Below, piece after piece: positions 22,301 to 36,093 of a stretch of 64,000 nt of DNA (positions are counted from its first letter, which is position 1; each line of letters starts with the position of its first letter). The translations under genes and the position numbers were made by a program. The notes below the pieces were generated by a model, which saw only the letters and a program-made list of their open reading frames with translations, was not told the DNA's origin and made no database searches. Source of the DNA: Blasia pusilla (taxonomy: Eukaryota; Marchantiophyta; Marchantiopsida; Blasiales); contig CM114273.1 of assembly GCA_050084515.1 (NCBI GenBank), positions 36,766,001-36,830,000 on the forward strand, written 5' to 3'.

Positions 22301-25300
22301 TAGATTGGATCAAGTCATTAAGCTACAGCCAAAAGCCGGGAAGTCATCTACAACTAATTTGAGGCGATCTACGTCTTTGAATATTGAGGCAGACAGGCAA
22401 ATTAATCTTGACCATGAGATGCATTTCATGCGACAAACTATTCTTGACCAAGAAGCTGTCTTCCGGGAACAGGTTAGCTTTCTTTGCTCTTGGTTGATTT
22501 GTCTTTAATATTGTGTCTGAGCATTTATACCTGAAATGTCGAAATGTGGGATAGGTATTTTAGTTAGATTACCAGTTTGTTATTCATCTAGAACTTGTTG
22601 GAAACCTAGATTGTAACCTCAGCCCAAATTTTAATCTTCTCACGCTATGTCCTTGGAGGGCATGGTGTCCATCCCCACCTCCTGTTCCTTTTCTACATTC
22701 TAGGAGGTCTTGTTGTCCAAGTCACAGGGGATCATCTTTGATTCTTAAGCCACATGTCATTGTACACAATATTATTATCTAACCCCTAACACACCTAGTT
22801 TTTGGTCTGATCTGCCAGGATAGGATGCATGTATGGATCGCTAGCTAACAAGCAGTTTTCCTGCTTAGTGCCTTTCTCTCTCGTTTTTCAGGGATGAGAG
22901 TTTTTAAGGTTAGTGTATTCTTTGTTGCATTGCGCTAATCTACTCCATTTGAAAAGCACAAATATTCCTTGTGTGCTTCTCGTTTTTTCCTCATCCACCT
23001 ATCCTATGTTGTAGCGGTGACTAAAAGCCACATGTGCAGTCCACGTGGAACCCTTACCGCCATCTTTCTATGCACTAAATTCAAGGTCATCGGTGCAAGC
23101 CCTTCCTTGGTCCTTATCCTTACCTGTGGGCATTGCTAGACAACTAGCACAGATTCACACCTGTCTGGGGGAGTGTTGTTCATTCGCCAAAGTTGTTGAT
23201 TAGCTGCAGGGGGCCATGAAACTCAGAGCTTGTACTAGAATCTTGCTTGGATGATGATTTATCCCCGCTACTTTGAATAGATGTCACATTTTTATGACCT
23301 GGGGAACATGGCAGCCATACGTCATTATGCCTTTGATGACTCTCTGCATATGATCGTTCTATGCTCATCTCACTCGGGAACACAGTTTGCAGATTCGTCC
23401 TTCACATCTAATGACGCCTCTGGATGCTTTCTGCATATGGTTCTTCCAGGCTCGTCTCATTCCTTGGATCAACATGTATGAACGGCTGGGGGACCACCAG
23501 TATGATATGAGGGGATAAAGTTAGCTCACTAGATATGTTGTTTTGGGTTGGCTAGAAATGCTGAGTACTGCTTACACATTCTTAGAGTGCCAGGTTGAGA
23601 GTGGACATTTCCCCCCCTCTAATTGTGCATATTTTGAATGGTTTACCTAAAGCATTTGTGACTGGGTCAACTTCTCCATCTTCCTCGTGCATTTCTATGA
23701 TTATTGAGGATGTGGAAAGCAATGTTGTAAGGGATAGAAAGTCGTTGCTCATGCAGCACTCTCTCAACGTTCTAGTTTAAGGAGTGTCTTGGAATTTATT
23801 TGAATTCCCTGATCGCGTCATTTGATTTTCCTAATGTCCAAGAGATTGGTTGTCCTTATTATCTCTCAAAATTCTACACTCTCCAGCATTTCCACCTTGG
23901 TATACCCTTGAAAACTCGAGGGCCTTGACTAGCATAATGTATTCATTATGAGACTCTCTCTTTGGTTCCCACTGAAATTCTATCTTTCAGTAAATGTCTC
24001 TCATCACTGCCTGTTGCACATCTTGCTCATCTGAAGAAAGACCCCCTAGAGACAACTAGAGTGATCTTCCAAGCGGAACTGTTAATTGTGATGTTGCCAT
24101 TGTTATATTCATTGTCTCCTCATAGATGCGAGTTCTGGTTTGATTGCTGTTCTCCTACGTATCAGCCACAGACATTAATCTCTTGATCTCAAATTTTGTC
24201 CTCCAAAAGGATGTCTGTCAACTTCGCAAGATAGAGGTGGTTGCATAAGTCCTCAACACTCATTAGCTTTTGTTGTGGACAGGTGCAAGAGCTGCACAGA
24301 GTGCACAAGGTTCAGACACTTCTCATGGTGGAGATGAAGAAGAAAGACTTGGATATTCTCTCACGCTCATCTGGAACAAACTGCAATGCCCCATCCCAGT
24401 CTCCTGCCTTGGCTTCCATCAACTCAGGGGGAAAGAGGACCTCCTGGAGTCCTGCCACGGGCCAACATGTGGATGGTGTTGAGTACAATTTTCAAGCTTC
24501 AGTTCACTTACCAGAGCCTTCAAAAAGTGGAGTTGAGAAGCCAAGAAATGAGATTAATGTAATAGTACCAGGACCTGAAACTAAATTACCTGGTAGATTG
24601 GAGCGAAGTAGGAGTGGGACTGCCTGCATACCACCTGTGCGCCGAACATTTGATTTGGAACGGCCTCCTGAGGATGATGATGAGGATCTTGAAGCGAGGC
24701 CGGATGAACTAGTCAAACTCGAACAAGACACTTGCATGGGATCACCTGCATCTTGTGTTGGGCCAGAAAATGAAGTTTCCCTGAATTTAGGCACTGGTTG
24801 GGACCAAGGCAAGGTTGAAAGAAGTGGGAGGCAGTTGCTTATGTCACCTACCGATGGTGAAGGACATGAAAATTCACGAAGTTCCAAGCGTTCAAGAGGA
24901 GCAGAAGAAGCAACTTTGTTCCCATTCCTTGCTGCAAAATCTGAAATCCCTTTGAGGGAGTCTCCGTCTCCCTTGCGGCCAACACCAACTGTGGCCACTC
25001 AAAGTTTTCTTGGAGGCCTATGGCAGCTTCAGCTAGGGAGGAAGGAAGATGGGTCTCCTCCAGCTTCTGACGTTGTTGTGGAGGAGCCTGAGGTTGTCAA
25101 GAAGAAGGAAAGGCTGTCTCTCAATCTGGAGGTTGATGAAAGGAGTTTGCAAGCAATCTCTCAAGCTCCACACTGGTTACTTCAGGTATCACTACAAGAT
25201 GCGCTTACAGCTTTCCTGTATCTAAGGTCAGAGAACACTCTAGCCAGTATATAAGTTTGGACGTCCATGTATATTCCTGGTTCTCATGCAGTCGTTTGTC

Positions 25301-28300
25301 TGGTTTCGTACTGTTATTTGCAGGGTCCAGTGAAACCAGTCAAGAAGGCAGCCTGTCATTCTGAAAATCCAAACCCAAGCTCGCAGCAGACTTATCCACC
25401 ACAAGGTAGCAGTGAAAAGGGGTTTATAAAATTGAGGTCTTCTCACACTGAAGAAGATGGAAACATGGCTCCTAACATAGGTTCACCTTGGGATGGAGAG
25501 AGACGAGGCTCAGGTACTGCACCACAGTCTACACCGCAGGTTTCTCATTCTCAAAGATTGTCGGATGATGGGGTGCAGCCAGGAATAGGAGTGTACAGAA
25601 CTCCGGTACTTACTGTGGGCTCTACATTGGGAGGTGCAACCTCAAATGTTGCAGGATATGGACCCTACAATCTTGCCCAAGGAGTTGCAGATAGTGCCCG
25701 AGAAGGCCTTACCCTCTACTCTTCCTGGAGGGATGCAGACGGCCCTAACAATGGGTTTGCCCATGGTGTCTTCACCCAGCGTCATCCTCTTGGAGCAGGT
25801 GGGTTGCCAGCACTTGGGGTGCAACTAAGGAGTTTTGAAGGACATCCTCATGTCGCTCCACAGGGCCTCCTGGTTGGACCCCCAGTGAACATGGGAGCTG
25901 GAAATGCTTTTGTTCCTGATTCGACCTCAGGGGTATGGTATCAGCAAAGAAGTTCATACTCTCAGTTCCAGCAGTATCAGCAACAACAGCAATTGGCATC
26001 ACTTCAGCCTCAAGCTGGAGGCCTCACTTCTTCTGGCCAAGGTCCATGGCATACACCTATGCACATTTCGCAAGGGACCCCATACCCTCAAGGAACTGTG
26101 TATGCAATTCCTGCTGCAGCAACCGCAACCCCATCTGTTGGACTACCCATGGATGGTTTACGAAGAATTTGTGAGGACATTCCAGGAGCAAACTGGGCTT
26201 CAGGAAATATTGGGCCTCCATTTACTCCCTTCTCAATCGTTGTGCCTCCAAAACCGCCTTTCAAGAGGCCCCCAAAACTAGTCCTGACCCATGATGGTAC
26301 CACTATGGAACTGAAATTAGTTTCTCCTGATAAAGGTGGGGTAAGGGTTGTTCAAGAGAAGTCCTTCAGTGGTTCTAGTGATGAAGACTTGGGGGATGCT
26401 CTCCGAATGCCTGAAAGAAAAGAGAAAGTATCTAATGATGTTACACATCAAATCAGATTGCAGAAGGATAGGGAGGAGATGAACACTGGATTTCGAGCTG
26501 GCCCTGGCAGACACCGAGGAGGGAAGAGAGAGAGAGAAGAGAGGACAACTTCTAGTCCAGTCAAGGATAAAGCCAATCCTGCTAGTTCAGCTGCTGAGTG
26601 GACGGAAAGAGTTGGACCTGGTACAGGTAGCAGAGTTCAAGCTGGGAGAAATGCTGGTGTTTCAGCGGGGGCTGCAGTAGCAGTTTCACACACCGAAGTT
26701 CTTGAATCTATAGATGACGCAGACGGTAGTGATGGAGGATCAGGTGGGTCAGGTGTCGGTGATGTGATCAACCCAGGTGAGCGGGCTACTCAATCTTTGG
26801 GAACATTTGTTGCTGTAAGTAATCTCCCTGCGGGGGAAGGAGAAGAGGGTCTTCATATGGGGGAACTGGGTATACAAGCAGACTTGGAGTCGCAAGCCAT
26901 GATGGTAGAGAGGCCCTTTAAACCAGCTTTGGCGCCTTCTATCAACAGGCCTGTAGAGGAGAAGCTTCGCAAGCATAAAGAATCATCACTGGAACAACTA
27001 TCTGCTTCATTTGGCAGTAATGCGTCAGCAGTAGGGAGGAACATTTCTCGTGAGAATTCTGATGCTTCAGAGCATGGATTAGACCATCCGCAGAAGCGCT
27101 TGAGAGGTCTGCAAAGCAGTCACCATGAGGTGGAGGAAAAAATATCAGATAATGCAGGAGCCCAGCAAGTGCAGGAGCAATCAGTAACCTCTTCAGGAGG
27201 CATGAGCCAACTTCCAATTAGTGGGAGCCATCCCCAGATTTTGGTCACTGAATGTCAAGGTTTGGATGAGTCGAGAAATACACAGCTGGACCTCCAAAGG
27301 CCCGCGAGTACTACCATTGAACCTAGATTACACTCATTAAAGTTTCAGGAGTCTAATAGTAGCCAAGGAAAATTGGAGGAGTCAAAACGTCATGTAACTG
27401 AAAATGTGAGTCAAAGTTCAGTCATGAATGCTGACAGTGCAGGGAGAGATAAGAGCGATGAAAGGCACAAGAAAACTAGAGCCTCCAATTTTGGAGAGGC
27501 ATATGCTCAGGAGAGAGAAACAAAACCAGGCCACAGCAAGCAACTGTCAGAGGCAAGCTCATCGTCTCCGATTGGAGCACAGAGGGGTGGTGTGCATCAC
27601 AATCCCCATAGTCCTGAGTTGCATCAGGTTCCAAGTCTTACAAGTGAGGGCGTGGAAGGCTTGAAGAAAGTGTCACAAGCTTCAGAAACTGTTCAGGGAA
27701 ACGGGAGGAGCCCTCTGAGAATATGTGAGTGGATTGAGCCAATATCAATGGAGCAAGACCACTTTTGTTCTCCAGGGGGCATTAAAGAAGAAGTAGATGG
27801 GACACTGGTGGAAAGGCTACGGGGCTATGGAATGGAGCAGAAGTGTAAGGAGGTATGTCCGGAAGAGAAATATTCAGCTAATTTCAACCAAGAGGATTTG
27901 GGCCAATTTGATGCTGCTATCGACAAGACTGATCCTTCTTCGTCTGGCATGTGCATCTCTCAGACCACAACAAAACCATCCCAGGGTGTTGCAGGTGAAT
28001 CCAAACCTGCAAGAGGGATGTCAAAAGGAGAGAGGCAGAATGCCAGTTCCAGAATATTAATAGCTCTAGCACCTGATGTGGAGGACGGGGAAGCCCACGT
28101 TACTGGTCTTACGCACAGCAAGCAGCCCGCAGCGCTTTACACTGGGAAATCTGAAGATAGTTTGGATGGGGATAAAGATTCAGTTAGCTCTAGTAAACCC
28201 ATCCAAGAGCAGGACGGAGTAGTCAGTGCCGGTGATGCTTGCTTAACAGGGGAAGTTCTGAATGGTAGTGGAGTAGTGAAAACTGAGGAGCTGTTGAAAA

Positions 28301-29349
28301 CTGAGGATGCTTCAAGCAAGGGTAGTATAGAAGTGAGTCCTGCAGTTCCCTATTCTTCTGTTCCCAGCCCGCAGTCGACAGTGTCTGGTCCTCCTGTGAT
28401 GAACAGACCTTGTTTGCCTCCCGCGGCAATCAAGGATGACCAGGATGAATTTTCAGGAAATCCTTGTGAAAACAGTAATCTTGCTGCAACACTCCTTCTA
28501 AGCCTTGCACCCAAACGTCCCTCTTCATCCGGTTCCAAAAGCAAAGCGGAGAAAAACCGTTGTCTGTCAATTCTGCGAAGAAGCACAGACAGTCGCAAAG
28601 ATGTTGGAGATCCGAAGAAAAGGGAGTCACACACGATTCCTTCCAGGGTTTGTAGGCCCAACTCATGTTCGATAACATCTCAAGTGGATCTCGGATCTCC
28701 AGCGTCGGTAAAGTGTCAGGTTGTTACGCCAGGTTCAGGTGGCGTCATACAAAGTGAAGGTCAGACTTCCGGTCATCGGGGTGAAACGGAGAGGATCTCA
28801 TCTGAGTTGCATCCGACTCAAAAGCTGGACTTTTTTGAGTCTGTTACATTGATGTTGAAGGAAAGTAAACTCTTGAAAGATGCTACGAGTGAGGCAGCGA
28901 TCGATATGGGCGAGGTGCAATCTGGGAAGATTACGCAAAGTACTGGTGGCAAGCCACAGATGAAGAAGACTTCCAAGAGGAGTTCGGCTGTGCACGCCGT
29001 GATACCGAAGGAGGCATCGAGACTGAGAGGCTCTGGAGAGAATCAGACTCCGGAAACATCGTCTGGAAGCAAAGATGAGATTGGGATTCAGGCGGGGCTT
29101 TCTTCAGTTGCGGCTGGTCAGCCGCTGGAAGTTGGTGCGCCTGCTGATGATGGAAAGGCTACTGCATTACTGCAGAGTAGTTCCGATCAGGACGGGGAGA
29201 GTCCTAAAGGAGCGGATGGTTCGTTGGATGCAACTCCTCAAAGGTCGTTTTGGGGTGATGCGAGTCGGCGTAAACGTATGCAACGCTCAAGAAATGTCGG
29301 CGGTAGTCAGGGGCAACAGAACGTCCTCACTCTTAGGAAGTTCGGATAA
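19301..29349 (+). CDS. DUF863-family plant protein, four predicted coding exons
   Basis: Predicted exons are 19301-19510, 22212-22472, 24283-25185 and 25324-29349, about 1,799 residues. All internal boundaries have AG/GT consensus and phase 0. The family signature spans the exon 2/3 junction: FMRQTILDQEAVFREQ, then VQELHRVHKVQTLLMVEMKK, matching the 'Q..LEHE.IF..QV.ELHRLYR.Q..LM.EM' block of plant DUF863 proteins. Exon 3 has an acidic RTFDLERPPEDDDEDLE segment like the family's FDLQLPADEY region. Exon 4, unusually long at 4,026 bp, is low-complexity: Gln-rich near 25966-25993, basic clusters (QKRLRG, SRRKRMQRSRN at the C-terminus) that could be nuclear signals, and a near-terminal FWG-RRK motif. 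The biochemical role of the family is largely unknown; nuclear location is inferred. The first exon and start Met are the least certain; in-frame Mets also occur at 19178 and 19250. Confidence 0.82.
19511..22211 (+). other. Intron 1 of the DUF863 gene
   Basis: Donor GTAATT after a CAG, acceptor TATGTGCAG before ACTTCAGAAAG. It is about 2.7 kb, with no conserved coding signal inside. The phase-0 match to the next exon supports it, but an alternative or extra 5' exon cannot be excluded. It contains a tandem duplication at 21590-21735. Confidence 0.6.
21590..21735 (+). repeat. Diverged 78-bp tandem duplication in intron 1
   Basis: Two consecutive copies share the blocks CATGTGCAAGAAGTTGCGC / CATGTGTAAGAACTTGCGC and TATGGTGCTA, offset by 78 bp. 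Divergence shows that it is not recent. Confidence 0.75.
22473..24282 (+). other. Intron 2 of the DUF863 gene
   Basis: Donor GTTAGC and acceptor TTGTGGACAG, about 1.8 kb, splitting the conserved VFREQ/VQELH motif exactly between codons. The family motif running across the junction makes this intron well supported. It has a diverged tandem duplication at about 23320-23465 with a period near 87 bp. Confidence 0.9.
23318..23470 (+). repeat. Diverged tandem duplication (about 87 bp) in intron 2
   Basis: Two copies share CTGCATATG followed by a TTCT and a CTCGTCTCA/CTCATCTCA block, at 23344 and 23431. Seen directly; no function is evident. Confidence 0.6.
25186..25323 (+). other. Intron 3 of the DUF863 gene
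   Basis: Donor GTATCA after CTTCAG, acceptor TTATTTGCAG before GGTCCAGTG, 138 bp. It joins two long open exons in phase 0. Read-through would meet an in-frame stop at the end of the upstream frame near 25254. Confidence 0.88.
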
Positions 29350-29665
29350 TAATACGTATTCATTCGTACCATCGAGGTACAACATTTTCTTTGTTAAGGA
29401 CATTACTGTGGTCATACTCACCTTCCATTCGTTGATCTTATGGTTAGTGTAGGCGTTAACTCAGCAGGAGGTGTTATCGAAGTGATTCCAAATAGGATCG
29501 AAGTGATTCCAAATAGGTTACAGAAACAGGCTGTGGGCAATAAACCTTTGACCACTGCCCGGATCTTTTCCATCGGAGTGCAAGCTCCATTATTTGCCAG
29601 GTATTGCGATGGTGGCCTTCCTGCTCGATGTTGCACTGTCGTAGAATAAAATTGCGATCATACTA
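29350..29665 (+). promoter_or_regulatory. 3' UTR with polyadenylation signals
   Basis: AATAAA motifs occur at about 29539 and 29645, 190 and 296 bases after the stop codon, and are good candidates for the plant near-upstream poly(A) element. A 19-base unit ending GATTCCAAATAGG is directly duplicated at 29479-29517. Confidence 0.6.
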
Positions 29666-31125
29666 TGTAGCGATTGCAATGCTGTGTCATCACACTTGAA
29701 TGCTAACGAATGCTGTGAATTCTCTAGGCGGTGTAGCCTCTTTGTATGCGAGGCGTCTTCTCTTGGGTTGGATGTGGATCCCACTGTAATCATTTTCTTT
29801 TTTCCCTTGGAACACTCACATGCGAATAGGTATTCACTTCTTTCTCCCTTTACGGGGATACGTATGGCCAAAGAGTTTTAACCCTGTGGATTTCATTGAA
29901 GTACATTCTTTCGGTTAAATTAAAGTAGGAACAACGGCTGTTCAGCTGATAACTCCTTGAAATTCCGGAGAATTTGAAGGAGTTTAACTGCCTTACTCCA
30001 CACATCTTGAAGGGCGCGGAGGAAGCGGCATCGAGCAATCCTTAGAAATAACTGAGGTCCTATTTTGACCGGTAGGCACGAAAGTGTCTGCATGGCGATG
30101 CCCAACCTGATGTTGGACCTCACGGTGGAGGTTTCAGTCTAGCAGATAAAATATTATCAATTGCCTTAGCAGTTATCATAGGAAACTGATCGAGCCCTCG
30201 CGACACCCACGTATCTAGTAGATGTGGTTGTGAATGCCGAGAGTGTCTGATCTTATGTTACGGACTTCATCTCACCAACACAAAAGCGGCCAAAAACTCG
30301 GTATCGTACAGGATGTGTTTGGGACCTCAATGTGAGAATAGTCATCTTGTCCCTCCTTATTGGAGGAATGAATGAATTCTTTGGAGAGCATGGATTGTCA
30401 TGCTATGGTAGGAGACATGTAGTTTATACCTCATGAACCTATGGGAGGAGGCACATCATGATAACCACTATGCTACGCGCAATCCATTTTGCATTTTCAA
30501 AATGCCAGATGGAAGAAACGTATACGAAATCAATATACAAAGCATTTTCATGTTGTGGACCCTGACTTGTGAGGGAGTGGAAACAATGCCCAAAACGGTT
30601 TAAAAAAATTCCACTAACTACTAATTTTGGAACGTGTTAACTCCCATTCACTTTTAAATTTTAATAGTAGATATCCACGCGGTCATGGAAGGGGCTCATG
30701 TGGGTAGTTTGCAAAACCCATAATTGAGCCTCATTCACATTAACCTCATATATCCCAAACCAACCCCTAGCTTAGAGTTCATAAGACACTTATAAAATTG
30801 TTGTTGCCAAAAAATGCAACTTGTCAACAAAAGAGGAATTTGAAAATTAAAAAAACAATACGTAATAATACAGATTGTGAATGTTGATGGGTATAAAATA
30901 TGATTAAGGAAATCAATTTGGAGCAATCCTATTCGTTCAAGGGGTCAAATATCAATATGAGAGGGTTTGATGATAAAGGGACATCGCGCAATAGTAATAT
31001 AAATATCCACTCCCTCACTTTGTGGAGAATGGATTTGGTGGAGAAGTTCTTTTGAACTACTTTTTTTTTATCCAATTGACATTTTTATCTTCTAGTGGCA
31101 TAGACCCTTGGTTTTAATAATATAG
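29666..31125. other. Intergenic, mostly AT-rich
   Basis: No coding region or RNA gene was recognised. The right portion (about 30600-31126) may be the body of a Helitron-like element whose TC terminus is at 31126. Confidence 0.45.
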
Positions 31126-31126
31126 A
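30640..31126 (-). mobile_element. Possible Helitron-like terminus at 31126
   Basis: The minus strand begins at 31126 with A|TCTATATTATTAAAACC, nearly the same start as at 14859. No convincing 3' hairpin plus CTRR end was found, so the left limit is arbitrary. Confidence 0.3.
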
Positions 31127-31818
31127 TTAGGATGCCATGCATCCTTATAAGCTCATGCAAAGATGGAGAACGTTGCTTTATAAGTTTTCCTTCCGCACAA
31201 ATGGTTGCTAGTGGCACATACACAAATGTGATAGTTTATATGTGAACGCAGGAGACATGAATAAATTGGGAATATGATAATTGCTTTTCATTTAAAAAAA
31301 ATTATCCCCACACTAGTGAACCTAATGTAAGTTAAAATATCCTAATTGCAATGTTAATCATTGTCTCGCATGAGACAAGATCATTGCTCTGAATTTGCTC
31401 ATAGGGTACTATTAACTCTCAATTTTACTTCATGATGAGAACATATAAATATGAGGAAACAATGATTACATAGAAATTTTTTCACCAAAGAACTTTTCTT
31501 TTTAGAAAAATGAATGCTCCAAAATTTGGATTTTATCAAGCTAATTTGTGCACATCAAGAAGACACTTCAACAACAAATAGTTTTTACTTTTTTTCCTAT
31601 TTCCTTTTTTCGATATCCTCCGAATATATGCCATTCATTTTAATTTTCTATAGTTATACACAGGATTAATTGTTCATGTATTCACTTAAAATGCCATGGT
31701 ATCTTAAGACGAGTTCGTGGTGATCTCATAAGTTTGGGCTTTTTTTTTTTGGGTGCAGAAGCCTTTCCCATGGAAGTTTTTTACAATCATTCATTGGGAA
31801 CCGCATATTGGATTTCTC

Positions 31819-32300
<482 letters not shown>

Positions 32301-32419
32301 TAGATTTATTGTCCACGGGGACCCCATAGGGCCATGGGACTTAGTATTGAGACTTAACAACAATTTTGGAGAGAGAGCAAGCACTAGCGAGGGCCTAAGG
32401 GGTCCTCACAGCCAGGTGA

Positions 32420-34760
32420 GTGTCCCTGGTCTTCACACAACTATACAAGAATTTAGCAATCTGAGTCTGATTCTGCCTAGTCATGAATAGGAGGACCCTG
32501 GGAGCTCGGTGAACAAAGAGATCCGGGAAGTCAAGCCTAATGTGACCGTGAAAGGTGCAGTCGAAGAGGTAGTGATGTTCATCATCAACAAGCCCCGATT
32601 TGCAAAATCTACATATTCTGTCATCCCTTTCTTCAATGAGAATTTTCCTTTCTCATGTGTAGTTGTTCATGAGGGTGTGGTAGCGCCTCATTCTTTCACC
32701 ATTTTTGTGAGAGGAATTCCCCCTGCTTTCCTAGAGACGCTGGTATCGGCCCCAGTTGATGGCAATGTAATTTTTGTGTAATTTTTTAGCAAGGTCCTGG
32801 TGGGTGGTAGTAGGCAGTAGGCAGGTCACCGATGGATATTCCCCATTTCATGAGCAATTCTGTGCAGTCATAGTACCAATTTTTAGCCCCAAGGATGGCA
32901 CTACTTTTTGAAACCACGTAGGCCTTGGCAGATAGATGATTGGGATCGTCCTCACAGATATCCTCAAGGTGTTGGAGAAATGTGATCAGATTTTTAACAA
33001 CATGGATCTCCATTGGTACCTCCCCAAGCTCGGCCCAAGAGAATGTATGGGGGGAGTGGTTTTCCTAATGCCCGGACTCGACGCATGAAGAGTTTATGGG
33101 GGCCTCAGGACCTGGGGCCAAGCCTTGGAGCTAGGGCCCCACACTTCAGATGCATAGAGTGTGGCTGAGATCACCAGAGCTTTGAAGAGATGGAGTTTCT
33201 GTGGAATATGCTAGAGTTCCATTCTTCTGCAATTGGATTGTAGCAGGTGTAGACCCCTCAAGCCTGCATTGATCTTGTTGCGACTCCCATTGGCTCTCTA
33301 TTGGTTGTTGGGTTTAAGTTACACCCCCAGGTATATGTACTCACCCACAATCTCAATGATTTCCCTTCTCATTTCCTGGCTGAAGGTGAAAGAGTGTGAC
33401 CGCTGCGCCGTAGGGAGCTGTGATCCAAAGATGATTATCTTCGTTTTCAACAAGTTGACTTCCATGCCCGATTAGTCGCAGAAGCTTGAAAGTGCATTCA
33501 GGTAAAGTTGGAGCCCATGTGCTATTCTAGACATCAGAACTATATCATCTACATATAGGAGCAAGGGGATGAGCCAGTATGCTAGCTCTGGTGGATCTCC
33601 ATTCACTCCAAAAAGCACCTCTTCAAGTTCGTCAATGTAGAGCCCAAACAATGTAGGTGAAAGGGGGCATCCTTGTTTGACTCCGGTGTTGGAAGATAAA
33701 GTTTCAGATCTGCCCCTCTTAGAGGCAATCTGTGCAAACACGTGAGTATATAAGACCTTGATTGCTATAAGTTGTTGTGGTGGGACACCAAACTCTTCAA
33801 GTCGTTTCCAAAGGAGCGCCATTGGGACTGTGTCAAAGGCCTTCTTGTAGTCTACAAAATAGCATAACAATTTACCGGGCTTGTGACCAACTCTCGACTT
33901 GGAAGTTTCTTCAATCAGTACCCGGAGTGTGAGAAGGTGATCTAGAGTGCTATGTGAGTGTCGAAACTTGCTTGTCCTCTGGCTCGCACCTTCTTTTCTT
34001 AAGCCCAGTCGCTGATTTTCCTTTCCAGCAGTAGCCCATACAACTTGGCCATGAGGGAGCTCACCATGATCGTTCTGTAGTTGGATGGTATCATTGGGTC
34101 TCCAGCCTTGAAGAGTGGGTAGATCGTATTCATTTGCCATTATGGTGGGAAGCCATGTTGAACTGCATTATTGAACATTCTGGTGAGGGTTGGGCCAATT
34201 GCCTCACTTGCGAATTTGAACATTTGAGCCTGGCACCCCAGGACATCCTTTGGTTTGTTATGTAGCCTTTTGATTCCTGATGTGACATCGTCAATGGTGA
34301 AGAGGTCCGGTAGATCCCAAGCCCATTCGGCCGAGGGGGGTCGGTGGGAGCGGCGGTGTTGGAGTGGTAAAGTTGGGTACCATATGTGGTCCGGATCTGT
34401 AGATCCCGGAGTGGAATGATGTTTGTCTATTCCTAAGTATTCTCCAGAATTTGGCCGATTGGTATTTCATCTATTCTGTGAACTCGTGATCTTGATGGCA
34501 ATGTATTTGTGTTTCTTCCCACGCACCAATCGTTTGTAAGTTTTTGCAACAATCGAGTGTGTGGAGAGTGTGGATCCTCCTCACCCGGTGATTCAACTCT
34601 CTGCAGGCCTCTTTGCAATCCTTGTCAAACCAGGGTTGGGAGAAGAACGTAGAAGTGGATCTAATGTGTTTGCCTCCACGGTTGGAAAGGTAGGACTTTT
34701 CTGCAACATTGATGTAGGATATCGCTGAACTCAGTCGTGTTCATTGTGGGTGAGCACTCA
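32420..34760 (-). pseudogene. LINE reverse transcriptase and C-terminal domain
   Basis: The minus strand has LLCYFVDYKKAFDTVPMALL, NTGVKQGCPLSPTLFGLYID and the catalytic LLLYVDDIVLMS, then EVNLLKTKIIIFGS and a GEYIYLGV thumb motif, typical of LINE RT. Near 32650-32550 it has a Cys/His cluster (CRFCKSGLVDDEHHYLFDC) like the zinc-binding tail found after RT in many LINEs. Stops interrupt the region upstream of the RT (34140-34760) and the tail. Confidence 0.88.
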
Positions 34761-34887
34761 GTAAGAGCCTTGTTGACGAGTGTGATAAGTTCATCTTTCT
34801 TTTCTGAAGGAAAGTGTATCGACATTTGGTCGGCGGGGGTAATTTTTCTGCAGCCTCCAGGATGGTTTTGGAGACCATGATGTCAAA

Positions 34888-35759
34888 CTAGAGTGGTTCA
34901 TGATCAAATTCTAGAACGGGTGTGACTCGCACATTGGCAACCAGATGTGGTAGTTGATGTACTTCCCCAATCAGGTAGTCAACCATTGATGTCGAGGTTT
35001 CTCTGTTGGAGTCGAGTGTCCAATGGAAGTGCGACCTCGATCGTGGCCATTTATCCATGCCATTGGCAAGTACCAAACAATGTGTTGAGCAAAGTTGGAG
35101 AAGTTTCTCTCCATTGGCTGTTTTTTCCTTGTCCACCGAGGTTACTTGTATGTGTGGGAAGAATACTTCACTGAGAGACCCATCAGCTGACTGAGTATCA
35201 ATCCCTTCCATGTTGGTGTTGTTTAACATGTAGATTGGAGCTTGAGTGTTGGCTGCTCTCCCGTTGAAATCTCCTACTAGGAGGATATTTCCCCTGTGCA
35301 TGTGGTGCTCAATAGATGTAGAGAGAGCCTCATACGGGAATTCTCTTTTGAGCACAGTGGGACTGAAGTAGCAAACAACAATGAGAAGATCTTTCGATAA
35401 TCCCACTTCTTTGTTGACCTTGATCCAGAGGAAGTATTTCTCCTCATCAATGTCGGCTATGGAGACAAAAGGTTGTAACCATGGTGCTACCAAGCATGCC
35501 AGGCCACCGTGTCCTTTGCTTTTGCTATTTGTGAGTGGGTTGTGGGTAGCAAAAACCTGGAAGTCCTCTGTGTTGGGAATGCGGTTGGAATCATGTTCAT
35601 GTGTTTCAGCAAAAAAGATAAGGTCGAGTTTTGTGCCCAGATATGTAATGCCATTGCCTTTGGACCAGAATGGTCCTCCACAATTGTGAAAAACTTCCTG
35701 AATGGATGGGTTGGTAATATCCTTCCCATCCTCCATTCCCTATAGGGAGGTCTTGTCAT
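34888..35759 (-). pseudogene. LINE apurinic-type endonuclease
   Basis: One open stretch carries the endonuclease/exonuclease/phosphatase motifs in order: DLIFFAETHEH (catalytic Glu), GGLACLV, VVCYFSP, NILLVGDFNGRA (catalytic Asp, Asn), SMVDYLIG and a terminal EFDHEPL equivalent to the S-D-H motif. It would nick target DNA to prime reverse transcription. The start is taken as the methionines at 35759/35736. It reads intact over most of its length, unlike the RT. Confidence 0.9.
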
Positions 35760-36093
35760 GGAGGTTTGTCACCTCTAAGTCCTAGTTCCGAGTTGTAGAA
35801 TTGCTAATTCCCTAGTTGGAATCCGATTTTTTGCTCATTGCCCCTCCTGTTTGTCGTGTTGGTGCTGCATTTTTGTTTCTCCTAGGTACTGGTGTCGTGG
35901 CCTTACCTTCCCTGAGTTCACTCCAAAGACCATTGTTGCTGAAAGCCAGAACCTTCTCCCTTTCAATAGGGAGTCTTTGCTCTTTGCTTGGTGGTCGACT
36001 GGGAAGATACGGATAGCGAGATCCTTTCAGATCGCTTATCTGCTGCGGAGGATGGCCAACCTCGTTTCCATCGCTGGTCCCTGTTGTGAGGGA

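Noticed and set aside
24504-24998. 164-residue minus-strand frame
   Set aside because: It is the antisense of the DUF863 exon, which has family support.
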